Source: an uncultured Clostridia bacterium
Lineage (GTDB): Bacteria; Bacillota; Clostridia; Oscillospirales; Acutalibacteraceae
Direction of reading: 5' to 3'
DNA length: 5,298 nucleotides
Assembly (NCBI GenBank): GCA_946405565.1
Contig: CAMJHU010000178.1
Coordinates: 1 to 5,298 of the forward strand
Position numbers and translations under genes: made by a program. Below are positions 1 through 5,269 of this stretch, one piece after another (position 1 is the stretch's first letter; the number at the start of each line of letters is the position of its first letter). Below the pieces are notes generated by a model, which was not told where the DNA came from, did no database searches, and was given only the letters and a program-made list of their open reading frames with translations.

Positions 1-418
1 CACAGCCTTCCACAATATCATGGTAGGCGGTCTGGAAATCACGGGTATACCACGGGTCAGAGATATCGCGGGGATTTTCGGAATAATCCAGCAGGCGGCG
101 GATTTTTGCGTCCGGGTCGCCGCCGGTCAGACGGTACAGCGCACGGACGTTGCGGCTCTCCATGCCGAGGATATAGTCGCAGCGGGCGTAATCCTCGGTG
201 GTAAAGACTGCCGCGCGTTTGGCGGAACAGTCGATGCCGTGGGAGGCAAGCATGGCGGCGGCAGGCGGGTAGACGCGGCAGCCCTCTTCCTCACGGCTGG
301 TAGCGGAAGAGGCAATGGAGAGCGTGCCTCCCCGCCGCCGGACGATATCCTTCATGATAAATTCTGCCATAGGAGAACGGCAGATGTTGCCCAGACAGAC
401 AAACATAATGTGCAGCAT
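1..418 (-). CDS. Low-molecular-weight protein-tyrosine phosphatase (3' end cut by window edge)
   Basis: Reading the minus strand from an ATG at 418 gives 139 codons that run off the left edge. The protein begins MLHIMFVCLGNICRSPMAEF, the classic LMW-PTP opening. The phosphate-binding loop C-x5-R is C8 to R14 followed by S15; C8 would be the nucleophile. The general-acid loop Asp-Pro is present at about D121-P122 (DPWYTRDF). The SREE...VYPPA stretch at about 41-55 is also typical. Family members are usually about 150-165 residues, so only some 10-25 residues should be missing. By family knowledge it is a cytoplasmic enzyme that hydrolyses phosphotyrosine on proteins; in Gram-positive bacteria such enzymes are often linked to capsule or stress control, but no partner kinase is visible here. 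A ribosome binding site (AAGGGAG, 429-435) lies 10 bases before the ATG, which supports this start. ArsC-type arsenate reductases share the fold, but the Asp-Pro-Trp-Tyr loop favours the phosphatase. Confidence 0.93.
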   Translation of the reverse strand, partial: MLHIMFVCLGNICRSPMAEFIMKDIVRRRGGTLSIASSATSREEEGCRVYPPAAAMLASHGIDCSAKRAAVFTTEDYARCDYILGMESRNVRALYRLTGGDPDAKIRRLLDYSENPRDISDPWYTRDFQTAYHDIVEGC

Positions 419-458
419 TTGTCAAAAACTCCCTTTGTTTGGATGGTTTCTCTTTCAT

Positions 459-486
459 AGTTTACCATAGAAACGCGGATTGTCAA
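459..486 (-). promoter_or_regulatory. Sigma-A promoter for the tyrosine phosphatase gene
   Basis: On the minus strand a perfect -35 TTGACA (481-486) is followed after 16 bases by TAAACT (459-464), which matches the -10 consensus at 4 of 6 positions. A TGG directly before it (465-467) makes it an extended -10 element. Transcription would start near 452, giving a leader of about 35 bases before the ATG at 418. This is a sequence call only. Confidence 0.65.
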
Positions 487-509
487 CCCCAAACCCATAG
501 CGTTTGGGG
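487..509. repeat. Inverted repeat between two divergent promoters
   Basis: CCCCAAAC (487-494) and GTTTGGGG (502-509) form a perfect 8-bp dyad around a 7-base loop. It directly abuts the -35 of the minus-strand promoter and lies about 40 bases upstream of the -35 of the plus-strand promoter. There is no T-tract on either side, so it does not look like a terminator. A regulator binding site acting on one or both divergent genes is a reasonable inference, but chance cannot be excluded. Confidence 0.5.
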
Positions 510-550
510 AACTTTCCGAAAGATAGTGTCAGTAATCTAAACAAATACCA

Positions 551-579
551 TTGACAAACAGTTGCACAGATGGTATAAT
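551..579 (+). promoter_or_regulatory. Consensus sigma-A promoter for the CPBP protease gene
   Basis: Perfect -35 TTGACA (551-556), 17-base spacer and perfect -10 TATAAT (574-579), with an extended -10 TGG at 571-573. The expected transcription start is near 586, leaving about 35 bases of leader before the ATG at 621. Two full consensus hexamers at ideal spacing suggest strong housekeeping expression unless it is repressed. Confidence 0.88.
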
Positions 580-620
580 TATAACAATCATTTTTGTATG
601 AAAAGGGGTAAGCTAAAAAC

Positions 621-1472
621 ATGTTCAAATCACTTTATCGGCTGCAGGAGCATCCGGAACGGAAGCTTGCGGAGGCGATCCTGAATTGGAAGGGCGTACT
701 GGTCATGCTGCTGCTGTTTATCAGTGAGCAGTTTATTGCCCTTGGCATGAGCTACGCCATTGGTTACCTGAATGCCAATTTTGGAACCAATATGGGGCTG
801 GAGGAACTGAATCTTTTCACGGAACTGACGGTGCTGGCGCTGATGGTGTTCTTCTTCGGGCGGTTCTACTGGATCAACCTGCGCAATATCTTCAAGGATT
901 TCAAGGCGGTTTATATCGGCGCCCCGATTCTTTGTTTCATCGGGGCTTATCTGGGAGAAATCATTGCCAATATGGTGCTCATGATGATCCGCGGCAACGC
1001 CGGTCAGACCTCAAACAATGAAGTCGTCATTGAAATGCTCGGAAAACAGCCGCTGATGATGGTTGTGATGACGGTGATACTCGCGCCCATCGTGGAAGAA
1101 TCTATCTTCCGGGCGGCGTTGGCGCGCCCGCTGACCTCGAAGAAGAATGTGCTGTGCAAGATACTGGGATATGTGATTTCCGCGTCGCTGTTTGCGCTGC
1201 TTCATGTGTATCAGTACGCTTTCTTTGTGTATGACGAAGCGGGAGCGATAACAGGGCTGACCTTTAATCTGGATGAATTCCTGTCCATACTGGTTTATAT
1301 TCCGATGGGAATCGGTTTTGTGATCTGTGCCGACTTCTGTAAGAATTTCTGGGGTTCGGTCGCCTGCCATATGATTACCAACGGAGCAGCGGTCGCTATG
1401 TTGCTGCTGCTGAGTCTGTTGCAGAGCTACGGTATTGATACAGGTGTTGTTCTGTTGCCTTGGCTGCGATAA
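621..1472 (+). CDS. CPBP family intramembrane metalloprotease (CAAX protease/Abi-like)
   Basis: A 283-residue, strongly hydrophobic protein with about seven likely membrane segments (roughly 25-50, 68-85, 97-122, 145-160, 182-200, 220-238 and 250-268). All three signature motifs of the CPBP/Abi family (Pfam CAAX protease type) are present: EExxxR as E159-E160...R164 (EESIFR), FxxxH as F191...H195 (FALLH), and HxxxN as H250...N254 (HMITN). The glutamates and histidines are the expected metal and catalytic site, so the enzyme appears intact. Family members cleave peptides within the membrane and have been linked to CAAX-type processing, bacteriocin self-immunity and peptide maturation. No bacteriocin or peptide gene is adjacent, so the substrate is unknown. 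The start follows AAAAGGGG at 601-608 with a rather long 12-base gap; no better in-frame start exists before the first membrane segment. It is transcribed alone, with a promoter just upstream and a terminator just downstream. Confidence 0.9.
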   Translation: MFKSLYRLQEHPERKLAEAILNWKGVLVMLLLFISEQFIALGMSYAIGYLNANFGTNMGLEELNLFTELTVLALMVFFFGRFYWINLRNIFKDFKAVYIGAPILCFIGAYLGEIIANMVLMMIRGNAGQTSNNEVVIEMLGKQPLMMVVMTVILAPIVEESIFRAALARPLTSKKNVLCKILGYVISASLFALLHVYQYAFFVYDEAGAITGLTFNLDEFLSILVYIPMGIGFVICADFCKNFWGSVACHMITNGAAVAMLLLLSLLQSYGIDTGVVLLPWLR

Positions 1473-1496
1473 GCCTTGATTCATAAGACAGAAAAC

Positions 1497-1545
1497 AACC
1501 GCCTTCGGGCTTCCTCATCCGAGGAAAGTCCGGAGGCGGTTTTGC
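1497..1545. terminator. Bidirectional intrinsic terminator between convergent genes
   Basis: AACCGCCTTC (1497-1506) pairs with GGAGGCGGTT (1532-1541) with a single T-G wobble. A nested stem TTCCTC (1511-1516)/GAGGAA (1521-1526) closes on a 4-base loop. On the plus strand the stem runs into TTTTGCGTTGT. On the minus strand it runs into GTTGTTTTCTGTCTT. It begins 25 bases after the CPBP stop and lies just beyond the hydrolase stop at 1550, so one structure can end both convergent transcripts. Confidence 0.85.
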
Positions 1546-1549
1546 GTTG

Positions 1550-3445
1550 TCAGTGGTTGAGAAAATAATCGGCGAGGTCGGCACAGATACAGAAGGTGCC
1601 GCGGCTGTCATAGCCGTTGAACGCGCCGGTGGAAAGAATGACGACGCCGTTTTTGGTGTCGGGATTGTAGCCCATGAAGGAGAGGGTACCGTAGGCGGTG
1701 CCGAGGTGGTAATAGAGTTTTTTCTGTCCGTAGAGATTGGTCTGATACCGCAGGGGCATACACTGTGAAAAGCTGTGACCGCGGGCGTAGCCGCTGGTGA
1801 CGGAGGGTTCCATGAGGGCGACCGATTCCTTGGAGAGATAGCGGGTTCCCTGATAGACGCCGTCACCGGCGAGAATACCGGTGAGTTTGCCCATATCGCG
1901 GGCGGAGATGGTCAGACCGCCCGCAAAATAAGCGGTGTTGCCGCCGACAGCCTTCTGATGAAAGCTCTTGGAAGAGGCAACGCTGCGGGCAACGCTGTCA
2001 CTGGGATAATAGAGGGCGGCGAGCTTCGCGGGATTTTTCAGATCCCCCGATGTGAAGGAAGCGTCGATACCGAGCGGCGTGAAGAAACGATCGGCAGCGT
2101 AAGAATTGAGGTGCTGTCCCGCAGCCACTTCCAGCGTGGAGCCGGCAAGTCCGACAGCATAGTTATTGTAGGACCATGCGTTGGAACTCCGGAAGGACGA
2201 AGAAGCGGTAAGCTGCTTTGCTGTGCCGGAACGGGTGCCGGAATAGCCATTGTCCCTGAGGTAAGAGGTATGGGTGAGCAGCTGGCGAAGTGTCGTTTTG
2301 CGGTAGGGCTTAACCTGCCAATAGGCGCCGATATTTTCATCGAGATCAATCAGACCCTCTTCCCGCATTTTCATGGCGTTCATCGCGATTGCCACCTTGG
2401 AGATGGAGGCGATGCGGATTTTATGGCTGGCGGTCATGGGAACGGAATTTTTGACGGCGTAGCCGTATTCGTATGTATCCGTGACGGTGCCTTTTTTGAT
2501 AACAGCGACCTGAACGCCCACCGCGCCGTATTTTTGCGCGATGCGGTTGAGCGCCTTCTGCGCGTCCGAGAGAGCGGGCGTTTCGGTGATGATACAGGAA
2601 TCGGTCTGCGCCAGCCACGCGATGGTATCATCCGTGAAGCGCACCTTGTACCAGATGTTCTGCTTGGCGGTGGTATAGCTCTCGATGTAGGGGAAGGTTT
2701 TGCCTTTGGCTGCCTGACCCGCGACTTTTGCTGAATGCCCCGGTGTGACGTGCGCGACGGCGGAAGACGCGGTGACGCGGACGTATTTGCCGGGCTGGGG
2801 TATGGTGCCGGTAGGAAGTGGCGGCGCGGTGGGGGAAGTGGCGGAAGTGGTCTGGGTTGCGGATACGGCGGCAGTGGTGGTAGTGGTGGTAGTGGTGGTG
2901 GTACCCGTCGCGGCGGTAAGAATGCTGTATCGGCCCGAAACCCACCCTTCACTGTTTGCGGAGAAGCGGATCCGGTACCAGACGGTGCCGTCCGACGCCT
3001 GACGGTTGCCGAGATACCCGTAAGCACCACCCTTGACCGCTATGCCGAGTGTGGGATAATCGGTGCCGCAGCCGGTGCGGACATTGACCGTGTTGCCCGT
3101 GATTTGTACTGTCTGCGTGGCGGCGGTGACGTCCTTGGCATATTTGCCGGTAATCCAGCCCTTCCGGGAACCGGAAAGGGCTATCTGATACCAGTTCTGC
3201 CCGGAAGCGTCCTTCTTTTCCGCCAGACAGGCGTAGATTTCATTCTGATAGACACTGTCAATCACGGTGTAAGAGGTTCCCGCGCCGCTGCGCACATTGA
3301 CGGAACCGCCTGTCACCTTGACACAGGCAGGCGCCGCCAAAACCGGCAGGGCAGCGCAGACCGTCGCCGTCAGCAGCAGGACGGTGATGAACAGCCGCAG
3401 GACGAATGCGCGAAGGGGACGGGAGAGAAGATGACTGCGAGACAT
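1550..3445 (-). CDS. Secreted SH3b-domain serine hydrolase (class C beta-lactamase/DD-peptidase fold)
   Basis: A 631-residue exported protein. Residues 1 to about 38 form a signal peptide: basic start, hydrophobic core LFITVLLLTATVC, then an Ala-rich cleavage region near 36-40. Two bacterial SH3 domains follow at about 41-106 and 111-176, each with the NVR(S/T)G motif (N50-G54 and N121-G125). A linker with ten consecutive threonines (182-191) leads through a Thr/Pro-rich stretch to a divergent third SH3-like domain at about 219-288. The rest, about 295-631, is a beta-lactamase-family domain with S347-x-x-K350 (SISK; S347 the likely nucleophile), Y426-x-N428 (YNN) and H580-L-G in place of the KTG box, as in class C-like peptidases and esterases. 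It probably acts on peptidoglycan peptides or a related amide/ester outside the cell, with the SH3b domains binding cell wall. No LPxTG anchor or C-terminal membrane segment is present. The ATG at 3445 sits 12 bases after AAGGAGGG; a nearer ATG at 3454 is out of frame. The true substrate, and any effect on beta-lactams, cannot be told from sequence. Confidence 0.92.
   Translation of the reverse strand: MSRSHLLSRPLRAFVLRLFITVLLLTATVCAALPVLAAPACVKVTGGSVNVRSGAGTSYTVIDSVYQNEIYACLAEKKDASGQNWYQIALSGSRKGWITGKYAKDVTAATQTVQITGNTVNVRTGCGTDYPTLGIAVKGGAYGYLGNRQASDGTVWYRIRFSANSEGWVSGRYSILTAATGTTTTTTTTTTAAVSATQTTSATSPTAPPLPTGTIPQPGKYVRVTASSAVAHVTPGHSAKVAGQAAKGKTFPYIESYTTAKQNIWYKVRFTDDTIAWLAQTDSCIITETPALSDAQKALNRIAQKYGAVGVQVAVIKKGTVTDTYEYGYAVKNSVPMTASHKIRIASISKVAIAMNAMKMREEGLIDLDENIGAYWQVKPYRKTTLRQLLTHTSYLRDNGYSGTRSGTAKQLTASSSFRSSNAWSYNNYAVGLAGSTLEVAAGQHLNSYAADRFFTPLGIDASFTSGDLKNPAKLAALYYPSDSVARSVASSKSFHQKAVGGNTAYFAGGLTISARDMGKLTGILAGDGVYQGTRYLSKESVALMEPSVTSGYARGHSFSQCMPLRYQTNLYGQKKLYYHLGTAYGTLSFMGYNPDTKNGVVILSTGAFNGYDSRGTFCICADLADYFLNH
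2873..2902 (-). repeat. Triplet repeat encoding ten threonines in the hydrolase linker
   Basis: On the coding strand the codons for T182-T191 are only ACC and ACT, arranged as ACC-ACC-ACC-ACT followed by two copies of ACC-ACC-ACT. The 9-base period gives a slippage-prone tract. Loss or gain of whole units would keep the reading frame and simply change linker length. Confidence 0.85.
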
Positions 3446-3456
3446 GGGAATTCATG

Positions 3457-3464
3457 CCCTCCTT
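3457..3464 (-). promoter_or_regulatory. Ribosome binding site of the hydrolase gene
   Basis: AAGGAGGG on the minus strand ends 11 bases before the ATG at 3445. A second ATG at 3454, only two bases after this site, is out of frame and opens a different short frame, so the more distant ATG is chosen because it alone leads into the signal peptide. Confidence 0.75.
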
Positions 3465-3540
3465 GATCATGATGTGAAAAAATAAGCAGAAAAGACAAAG
3501 GCATCAGCCGGTATGTTTTCTGAATCGGTTAGCACGGTTT

Positions 3541-3569
3541 ATTGTATCACATGGTGAACGGTTTGGCAA
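3541..3569 (-). promoter_or_regulatory. Sigma-A promoter for the SH3b hydrolase gene
   Basis: On the minus strand TTGCCA (3564-3569; 5 of 6 match) is followed after 17 bases by TACAAT (3541-3546; 5 of 6), with TGA just upstream making an extended -10. Transcription would start near 3534 and leave a leader of about 90 bases before the ATG at 3445. Confidence 0.75.
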
Positions 3570-3572
3570 CCG
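3559..3572. repeat. Small dyad over the -35 of the hydrolase promoter
   Basis: CGGTT (3559-3563) and AACCG (3568-3572) are perfect inverted repeats around 4 bases and cover the -35 element. The position would suit a repressor site, but the arms are only 5 bp, so chance is quite possible. Confidence 0.35.
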
Positions 3573-3594
3573 CTGATTGCAGTTGGATAAAGAG

Positions 3595-3610
3595 ATTTCC
3601 GGCAGGAAAT
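3595..3610. repeat. Short hairpin upstream of the hydrolase promoter
   Basis: ATTTCC (3595-3600) and GGAAAT (3605-3610) pair perfectly around a GGCA loop, followed by TTT on the plus strand. It lies about 25 bases upstream of the minus-strand -35. No plus-strand gene ends before it, so a terminator role is unlikely; it may be a binding site or chance. Confidence 0.35.
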
Positions 3611-3658
3611 TTTGGTGTGTTTGACAATGTGACGCGAAACGTATGAGAACCGTATATA

Positions 3659-3672
3659 GTGAATAATGAATA
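3659..3672. repeat. Two degenerate heptamers (GTGAATA, ATGAATA)
   Basis: GTGAATA (3659-3665) is directly followed by ATGAATA (3666-3672), which differs at one base. The unit is similar in form to the GTGAGCA heptamers 160 bases downstream. It is too short to stand alone with confidence. Confidence 0.4.
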
Positions 3673-3715
3673 GAAAAATGCCGGAAAGCGGGGGAAAAAG
3701 TTGAAAAAAGATATA

Positions 3716-3744
3716 TTGACATTTGTCTGACTATCTGCTAAGAT
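3716..3744 (+). promoter_or_regulatory. Upstream plus-strand sigma-A promoter with no adjacent gene
   Basis: Perfect -35 TTGACA (3716-3721), 17-base spacer and -10 TAAGAT (3739-3744; 5 of 6), with TGC immediately before it as an extended -10. Transcription would start near 3751. The next plus-strand gene starts at 4180, so this promoter would produce either a roughly 430-base potA leader or a separate small RNA. Confidence 0.7.
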
Positions 3745-3830
3745 AGGTGTTAATGGTCTTGATTTTGCATGATAGCAATTTTGAAGTTAATGATTCACGG
3801 ACGCGCCAAAAAAGGCAGGTATCAAATCGA

Positions 3831-3873
3831 GTGAGCAGTGAGCAGTGAGAAGTGAGGAGTGGAGGAGTGGAGA
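3831..3873. repeat. Degenerate heptanucleotide tandem repeat (GTGAGCA-type)
   Basis: Head-to-tail units: GTGAGCA (3831-3837), GTGAGCA (3838-3844), GTGAGAA (3845-3851), GTGAGGA (3852-3858), GTGGAGGA (3859-3866, one base longer) and GTGGAGA (3867-3873). The gradual decay from left to right is visible directly. Intergenic heptamer repeats of this general style are known from some bacteria, for example the short tandemly repeated sequences of cyanobacteria; their function is unclear. Confidence 0.85.
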
Positions 3874-4002
3874 AAACACCGCTTCATCCATGACAAACAA
3901 CGAATGAATCACAATCCATTTCATGTGTGCGCCCGGCTTTGAAAAAAGACAGAGAAAAAAACTAATACAGCAACAAAAAAGGTCAGCATATCCTTCGGAG
4001 CG

Positions 4003-4018
4003 CCCTTGCACCCTTGCA
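4003..4018. repeat. Tandem octamer CCCTTGCA x2
   Basis: CCCTTGCA at 4003-4010 is repeated exactly at 4011-4018 and followed by CC, the start of a possible third copy. It is a second kind of short tandem repeat in the same intergenic region. Confidence 0.6.
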
Positions 4019-4054
4019 CCGCAATCTGGACAGGGAACTCCGGTATTGTTACAT

Positions 4055-4075
4055 CGACCGGTTCACAAACGGTCG
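4055..4075. promoter_or_regulatory. 21-bp operator-like dyad over the potA promoter -35
   Basis: CGACCGGTT (4055-4063) is repeated in inverted form at 4067-4075 as CGACCGTTT, matching at 8 of 9 positions across a 3-base centre. The centre lies inside the -35 hexamer of the potA promoter (4062-4067), so a bound dimer would block RNA polymerase. Size and CCG-rich arms resemble TetR-family operators, but no regulator gene lies in the window and the family assignment is a guess. The poor T-tract after it argues against a terminator. Confidence 0.6.
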
Positions 4076-4090
4076 GTTTAATGCTATATT
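4062..4090 (+). promoter_or_regulatory. Proximal sigma-A promoter for potA
   Basis: TTCACA (4062-4067; 5 of 6) is followed after 17 bases by TATATT (4085-4090; 5 of 6), with TGC (4082-4084) as an extended -10. Transcription would start near 4097, about 83 bases before the potA ATG. The -35 is embedded in the dyad described at 4055-4075. Confidence 0.7.
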
Positions 4091-4163
4091 TACTGCGATT
4101 TGTCTCGGCTTGGCAGGTTTTATCGGTGGATATCCTGTGGCGGGCAGAAAGCTAAATTTCAGT

Positions 4164-4171
4164 AAAGGAGG
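4164..4171 (+). promoter_or_regulatory. potA: Ribosome binding site deciding the potA start
   Basis: AAAGGAGG ends 8 bases before the ATG at 4180 and 5 bases before an in-frame GTG at 4177. The standard spacing and the better codon favour the ATG; the GTG would add only one residue. An ATG at 4172 touches the binding site, has no spacing and stops after two codons, so it is not a credible start. Confidence 0.85.
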
Positions 4172-4179
4172 ATGTTGTG

Positions 4180-5256
4180 ATGGCTGAAAATATCATTAGT
4201 CTGAAAAACATCTCGGTGTCGTTTGACGGGGAGACCATCCTCGACAAGCTCAATCTTGACATTCAGGACGGCACCTTTGTGACGCTGCTGGGCCCCTCGG
4301 GGTGCGGCAAGACAACGACCCTCCGCATTATCGGCGGCTTTCAGGAGCCGGACAGCGGGGATGTTTTTTTCGGCAAGGAGCGAATCAACGATCTGCCCCC
4401 TCACAAGCGGCAGCTCAACACCGTATTCCAGCGTTACGCGCTCTTCCCGCACCTCAACGTGTACGAGAATATTGCGTTCGGCATGAGAATCCGTCACAAG
4501 AGTGAGGCGGAGATCAAAGCGAAAGTGGCGGAGATGCTCAAGCTCGTCTCGCTGGAAGGCTTTGAAAAACGGCGCACTTCCACCCTTTCGGGCGGACAGC
4601 AGCAGCGCGTGGCAATTGCCCGCGCACTCGCCAACGATCCGAAGGTGCTGTTGCTCGACGAGCCGCTCGGCGCGCTCGATCTCAAGCTGCGCAAGGAAAT
4701 GCAGGTGGAACTCAAGCGCATTCAGAGCCGTCTGGGCATTACGTTTATCTATGTGACCCACGATCAGGAGGAAGCGCTCTCCATGTCGGACACCATTGTG
4801 GTGATGAACCACGGGGTGATTCAGCAGATCGGTTCGCCGACGGATATTTACAATGAGCCGGAGAACGGTTTTGTTGCGGACTTTATCGGAGAGAGCAACA
4901 TCGTGGACGGCATTATGCACGCCGACTGCGATGTTGAATTTTGTCATGCGCGTTTTGAATGCGTGGACACGGGTTTTGCCAAGGACGAGGAAGTGGACGT
5001 GGTGATTCGTCCCGAAGACATCGTGGTGGTGCCGAAGGAAGAGAGCGACCTGCGCGGCACGGTCACGTCGGTGACGTTCAAAGGCGTACACTATGAGATG
5101 TATGTCAATGTACCGGGCGAAGAAGAGGAATGGATTATCCAGTCCACCGTCGCGCAGGAAGAAGGCAAGGAAATCGGCATGACCGTCACGCCCGAAAATA
5201 TCCACATCATGAAGAAATACACCGGCGACTATGCCGGCGACGAAGAATTTGAATAA
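4180..5256 (+). CDS. potA: Spermidine/putrescine-type ABC transporter ATP-binding protein PotA
   Basis: A 358-residue ABC ATPase with every nucleotide-binding motif intact: Walker A GPSGCGKTT (38-46, K44), Q-loop Q84 in VFQRYALFPH, signature LSGGQ (136-140), Walker B VLLLDEP (156-162, catalytic E161), D-loop GALD (164-167) and H-loop H194. The Q-loop surroundings (QLNTVFQRYALFPHLNVYENIAFG) and the C-terminal TOBE-type domain (about 240-345, including VVIRPED) are typical of PotA in the polyamine subgroup of the CUT1-like importers. The length fits the family. It works on the cytoplasmic face, using ATP to drive uptake through PotB/PotC, with PotD delivering substrate. It heads an operon: the next gene starts 13 bases after its stop. 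The tail ends in an acidic stretch (GDEEFE). Other substrates such as ferric iron or other organic cations use related ATPases, but the sequence fits PotA best. Confidence 0.9.
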   Translation: MAENIISLKNISVSFDGETILDKLNLDIQDGTFVTLLGPSGCGKTTTLRIIGGFQEPDSGDVFFGKERINDLPPHKRQLNTVFQRYALFPHLNVYENIAFGMRIRHKSEAEIKAKVAEMLKLVSLEGFEKRRTSTLSGGQQQRVAIARALANDPKVLLLDEPLGALDLKLRKEMQVELKRIQSRLGITFIYVTHDQEEALSMSDTIVVMNHGVIQQIGSPTDIYNEPENGFVADFIGESNIVDGIMHADCDVEFCHARFECVDTGFAKDEEVDVVIRPEDIVVVPKEESDLRGTVTSVTFKGVHYEMYVNVPGEEEEWIIQSTVAQEEGKEIGMTVTPENIHIMKKYTGDYAGDEEFE

Positions 5257-5257
5257 C

Positions 5258-5263
5258 GGAGGG
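5258..5263 (+). promoter_or_regulatory. Ribosome binding site of the gene after potA
   Basis: GGAGGG begins one base after the potA stop codon and ends 6 bases before the ATG at 5270. Such tight spacing indicates co-transcription with potA. Confidence 0.8.
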
Positions 5264-5269
5264 CAGTCA

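Larger units (their letters stand above)
3446..4179. other. 734-base divergent intergenic region without a convincing gene
   Basis: This lies between the divergently transcribed hydrolase and potA genes and is visibly more A/T-rich than its neighbours. It holds promoters on both strands, at least two dyads, heptamer and octamer repeats and A-rich runs (about 3940-3980). Short reading frames on the minus strand (3504-3722 and 3787-4011) have low-complexity translations created by the heptamers and lack good ribosome binding sites, so I do not call them genes. I found no T-box or other riboswitch consensus that I recognise. Confidence 0.7.

Noticed and set aside
20..460. Plus-strand 146-codon frame opposite the tyrosine phosphatase
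   Set aside because: The minus strand carries the CLGNICRS and DPWY motifs with a good start site; the plus frame is its complement in a permissive frame and ends inside the minus-strand promoter region.
1521..1533. GAGGAAAGTCCGG, identical to a conserved segment of bacterial RNase P RNA
   Set aside because: The match is confined to 13 bases that are explained by the terminator hairpin; the rest of the RNase P RNA is absent in the gap between two genes.
1775..3466. Plus-strand open frames of 319 and 243 codons opposite the hydrolase gene
   Set aside because: The hydrolase strand has signal peptide, domains and catalytic motifs. The opposite frames are Gly/Val-rich low-complexity shadows, partly produced by the threonine codon repeat.
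3504..3722. Minus-strand 72-codon frame in the long gap
   Set aside because: It overlaps the hydrolase promoter, includes the degenerate heptamers (IHYSLYT) and resembles no known protein.
3790..3834. Possible 14-residue leader peptide on the plus strand (MIHGRAKKGRYQIE)
   Set aside because: Only a weak GAAG lies upstream, and there is no regulatory-codon run or attenuator hairpin near it.
3787..4011. Minus-strand 74-codon frame in the long gap
   Set aside because: Its translation (LLHSSLLTAHCSL and similar) is the heptamer repeat read as protein, and no credible ribosome binding site or promoter precedes it.
3446..4179. Riboswitch or T-box upstream of potA or the hydrolase
   Set aside because: I looked for a T-box consensus and other riboswitch cores and saw none; this is only an eye check and a covariance search could overturn it.
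4172..4180. Two-codon ATG-TTG-TGA frame overlapping the potA start
   Set aside because: The ATG directly touches the ribosome binding site with no spacing, so translation from it is implausible.
4159..5205. Long 348-codon open frame antisense to potA
   Set aside because: It lies wholly opposite a clear ABC ATPase with all motifs, its translation resembles no family I know, and it has no promoter or ribosome binding site. It is a codon-bias shadow.
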